Of a stretch of 64,000 nt of DNA, positions 60,745-64,000 are shown in pieces. The first letter of the stretch is position 1, and each line of letters opens with the position of its first letter. This DNA comes from Spinacia oleracea. Lineage: Eukaryota > Streptophyta > Magnoliopsida > Caryophyllales > Amaranthaceae. Where the stretch lies: positions 3,038,001-3,102,000 of the forward strand of contig NC_079491.1 in assembly GCF_020520425.1 (NCBI RefSeq), written 5' to 3'. A program made the position numbers and the translations under genes. Under the pieces are notes generated by a model. It searched no databases, had not been told where the DNA came from, and saw only the letters and a program-made list of their open reading frames with translations.

Positions 60745-63209
60745 TTAGCTCCTGTTCTTGCACTTCTCCATAGCTCTTGGAGCTGAAAAAAACATCCACC
60801 ATTAACTTACTTAACTTGTATTCATGTATAAAAAAAATCCTTAACACTTTTAAGAATGATATCATTAATAATCAGTCATACGATATTTATACCGATAAAA
60901 TAGATATATATATATATAAAGTACAGAGAAAAATATACTTCGTATATAGCTTTTACAATCAAAACTGTTATTATTCTGCTTCATGAAACACAGTTCGTAC
61001 TGAATTGAGATTAAACATGATTTATTATACTTTGGTAGTAATATTAAGTTTTACAATATTTCTGATATTTTTGTCACAACCCAAACCTGACCCATTGACC
61101 CGAACAAGATTTTTAAGAAAAATATCATTAATAACCGGTCATACGACATCTATATTGATAAAATAGAGAGCTAAACCACAAATTTAGAGAAAAAAACAAA
61201 TTTTTTACAAATAAAATTGTTATTATTCTGCTTCCCGAATCACAGTTCGTACTGAATTGATATTAAACATGTTTTATTACCATAATATGCAAAATTGCAC
61301 TAGGTGAGTGAATTGGTGCTAGGCCATGGTGTTTAATGTCATAAAATAAATAGGTAAACCACAAATTTAGAGGAAAACAAATATAAATTTTACAATTAGA
61401 ATTGTTACTATTCTGCATCTTAAAGCACAATTCGTACTTAATTGAGATTAAACATGCTTTATTACCATAATAATACAAAATTGCACTATATGATGAATTG
61501 GTGCTAGGGCCATGAGCCCATGATGTTTAATGTCATAAATTTTCAATCGGGCCCTACTCCTATTGTTACAAGCCCAATAAGTGGGTATAGTACTACAGTG
61601 TTTAAAGTAGGATGATATTGATGCATACTTGTTGGTTTCAATATCAACGTCGGTCGATTCAAGAATCTGACCCGACTTAAATTGGATGCATTACTTGAAG
61701 TAAATTTATTCGAACTCATATTAATAATGTAATTTAAACTAGTAATGAGATAATTAAGACAGATACAGATAACATTTTACGACTTGTTTGATTTCATGCT
61801 ATTAGGGTGTTCAATTAATGCTCAAAGTCTTAAACTATAAAACAACTTGATTTATCAATTATGCAAGCAACATATAATTATTATTATAACTTGGATATTA
61901 ATTGATTAGTTAATATTCTTAATAATATAAATTATTTTATGCATTTATGTATGTGAATGATTTGTAATTTGAGCAATCAATTGTTGATAATTGATAAGAG
62001 AATAAAATAATTAATTAGGAGGGAGTAATTACTAACCAAGTCCAGCAGCCTCCTTTCCTTTCATAATGCGAAGTCGTTTGCATGAACCCACAAACATCCT
62101 GGTTAATTAATAATAATTTAAACATAATTAAATTATAATCAATAGTATTACTTAAATTAATTAATCTCAACCCTAGCAATATAATGTTAATTACTCAATT
62201 AAGTAATTAAGGATTAATTATGATAATTAAAGAACTTACTCCCATGGGACATCACCAACGAGCATCCAATCTCCATCCTTGTCTTCATACGTTGGAACGT
62301 AATCAGAATCATTAAGGAGATCCATCAGCTTGCTCTCATTCATGAAATCAATCATACCTTGAGCTCCATAGTTTCCTAAATTAATTAATAAAAACTTTGT
62401 GAATTACTGATAAAGTATAAATTAAACTAATCTTATGACTTTGACCATCAGCTTAAACTTTTGATCGAGTTGGTCCTTTTACATGGTATCAGAGCTAGTA
62501 TGAACGAAAGTCACGGGTTCAATTCTCATCTAGAGCTTTGACTAGACCTGACCAACTATAGCCCGACCCGGCTCGGCCAGAAAAAATACGGGTTTGGGTA
62601 GCCTAAAATATGCATTTTATACCAAAATCCGAGCCCATCCCAAGAAGCCCGTTTCGGCCCGTAAAGCTCGCACCAAATAAATGGGTTTGGGCATGACTTT
62701 TTGTGTTAAAGCCCGACTCGTCCCGAATTTTAATCACCTCTAGCTTTGACCATCAGCTTAAACTTTTGGTGGAAATCTGTCATTTGTCATGGTATCAGAG
62801 CTAACGTGACACGAAAGTCACGGGTTCAATCTCATCTACATACCCCTCCTTTCAAAGTGAAAGCGCGTAAAAGTTTGTGAATTTAATATTACAGTATTAT
62901 ATACTTCCTCTGTTCTTTTTAGTTAAAACAAATGAATATTATGATAAAATTTGGATTAATTTGTTACCTATGGTGAAAGAACTGAACATCTTGCCCAAAG
63001 CATCAGAGAGTTGTTGGTAACTGTTGTACATTTTCAAGTCCACCTTACGTAGGTAAGGTGCACCATCCATGCTAACCTTCACGAGGGCCCCGCCGGTGCC
63101 GCCGTTCATCGGCTTCTCAGTCTCGGAATCTGGTCCGCCGGTGGTCTTTTGGACAGCCAGCATGTTCTTTCTGTATGCTCGCACTGGTGGCCATCCCACA
63201 ACTTGTGTC
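60745..63209 (-). CDS. Aux/IAA auxin-response repressor (partial, exons 2-5)
   Basis: Short-lived nuclear repressor that binds ARF activators and is degraded through TIR1/AFB on auxin. Exons on the - strand: 62968-63209, 62240-62375, 62037-62098, 60745-60782 (stop). Exon 2 holds the degron core [14 protein letters not shown] (domain II) and the start of the PB1 domain, [19 protein letters not shown]. Exon 3 encodes [20 protein letters not shown] then [20 protein letters not shown]. Exon 4 is [20 protein letters not shown], and exon 5 is [12 protein letters not shown] plus stop. The invariant PB1 lysine and the acidic OPCA patch are both intact. Exon 1 (LxLxL repressor motif) is not within the window, so intron 1 exceeds 790 bp. 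The C-terminal half fits the IAA7/14/16/17 clade; the exact member is uncertain. Confidence 0.94.
60840..61560. repeat. Tandem repeats in Aux/IAA intron 4
   Basis: Three diverged units of about 200-230 bp sharing CAGTTCGTACTGAATTGA, TTAAACATG-TTTATTA, ACCACAAATTTAGAG and TTGGTGCTAGG. No coding sequence. Confidence 0.82.
62440..62845. repeat. Pair of tRNA-like repeats flanking a MITE in Aux/IAA intron 2
   Basis: CTTTGACCATCAGCTTAAAC, TGGTATCAGAGCTA and AAAGTCACGGGTTCAA occur at about 62440-62534 and again at 62743-62845. They resemble A- and B-box regions of a tRNA-derived repeat. The hAT MITE at 62543-62742 sits between them. Confidence 0.7.
62543..62742. mobile_element. hAT MITE, second copy of the 56346 family
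   Basis: 200 bp, starts TAGACCTGACCAACTATAG and ends TTTTAATCACCTCTA, with a perfect 8-bp duplication GCTTTGAC (62535-62542, 62743-62750). Confidence 0.88.
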
Positions 63210-64000
63210 CTACATTATTATTATTATTATTAAATTTACGTTACAATACAATATAATCTAGCTAGATTATGTTATGTAATTACTCCGTATTTATTTTCTA
63301 ATGCGAAAAAAATTACAATATTAATTACGTGATTAATTTCAGGATTACAATGAGTAATTAACGAAGCTAGCTAGAGCTAACTTACGCATATGATACTGAT
63401 CACCTTAATTAGTTTTTCTTTAATCCTTAACATAAAAATGGAAAAATGAAAAAGAAATCATATGGAAATAATATTAATTTATTTTCTAGCACCAAACAGC
63501 CCTTTTGGTGGAGGATGATAAGGGAAATTTTGCTTCTTCCCTAGACCTTAATTTGGTGCATATAGTAATTTAATCATTCTTATTTTCTCGGTTCATTAAT
63601 ATCGATTTAATTAATATATACGTGAGTATATGATCAAATATCTCAATAAATCTAAGATCGATGCATGAATTCTACACATAATATCGCAATTCACATATAT
63701 AATTAATTAATATATACAAAGTACTCCGTATCATTTAAGGTCAATCTGTACATTTTTCCCTAATTAATTAATATATATCGACAGTTTGTGTTAAAAAAAA
63801 AAAATATCGCAATTCATATAAGTTTATCTCACTCTATCATTAACTTAAACCGAATACAATCATTTAAGGCATTTTCTCCTTAGAATAACACCACATGGCT
63901 ACCTCCTCGCGTATTTTTTCCAAAAGAGGAAATACTTTTTGTATAATAATTTTATCAATTAGTCGTAACTCGTAACCTATAGATCATCACCACGCCATAT
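63210..64000 (-). other. Aux/IAA intron 1 (partial)
   Basis: AT-rich sequence after the acceptor ATGTAG that precedes exon 2. No frame encoding the LxLxL repressor motif is visible up to the window edge, so exon 1 must lie beyond. Two TACTCCGTA motifs (63281, 63722) occur here. Confidence 0.7.

Noticed and set aside
62485-62500. TGGTATCAGAGC read as a retrotransposon primer-binding site
   Set aside because: No LTR borders it and the same sequence recurs 300 bp on together with a B-box-like GGGTTCAA, which fits a tRNA-derived repeat.

Overview
This is nuclear DNA from a flowering plant. Genes have many GT-AG introns, the intergenic space is AT-rich, and it is packed with MITEs and tRNA-derived SINEs. 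The protein families and the SINE/MITE types point to a eudicot, most likely Caryophyllales/Amaranthaceae (spinach, beet or quinoa relatives); the family-level placement is inference. Exon coordinates were built by hand from splice sites and reading-frame continuity.

Layout. (1) 1-13332: a tandem array of STP-type monosaccharide/H+ symporter genes, all + strand. Copy A is cut by the window edge (exons 3-4 only); copies B and C are complete with four exons and 514 aa. The repeat period is about 6.02 kb, and the two intergenic regions are nearly identical. Copy B is a chimera: its 5' half matches C and its 3' half matches A. (2) 13333-16173: an older, diverged copy of the STP 3' flank carrying a Helitron-like insertion, then an FBL17 promoter with an E2F-type site. 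(3) 16174-21609: FBL17, a cell-cycle F-box/LRR protein, 11 exons. (4) 21610-30430: nearly 9 kb without genes, filled with nested MITEs, SINEs and local duplications. (5) 30431-31963 (-): an intronless A1 aspartic protease of the ASPG1 type. (6) 31964-35258: SINEs, a tandem duplication of about 0.7 kb and a LINE RNase H scrap. (7) 35259-45951: RPOT1, the mitochondrial phage-type RNA polymerase, 19 exons, 986 aa. (8) 47873-56870: a P-loop kinase of the uridine-kinase-like family, 12 exons, 320 aa. Its third intron holds a 2.8-kb inverted duplication of a hAT transposon. (9) 60745-63209 (-): an Aux/IAA auxin repressor, exons 2-5; exon 1 lies beyond the window.

The genes are unrelated single-copy housekeeping or developmental loci apart from the STP array; nothing suggests an operon or biosynthetic cluster. 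The most notable structures are the chimeric STP gene, the intronic hAT palindrome (a candidate long-hairpin RNA source), a Helitron insertion proved by an empty paralogous site, and a recurrent 9-bp motif (TACTCCGTA) that looks like a Stowaway excision footprint.
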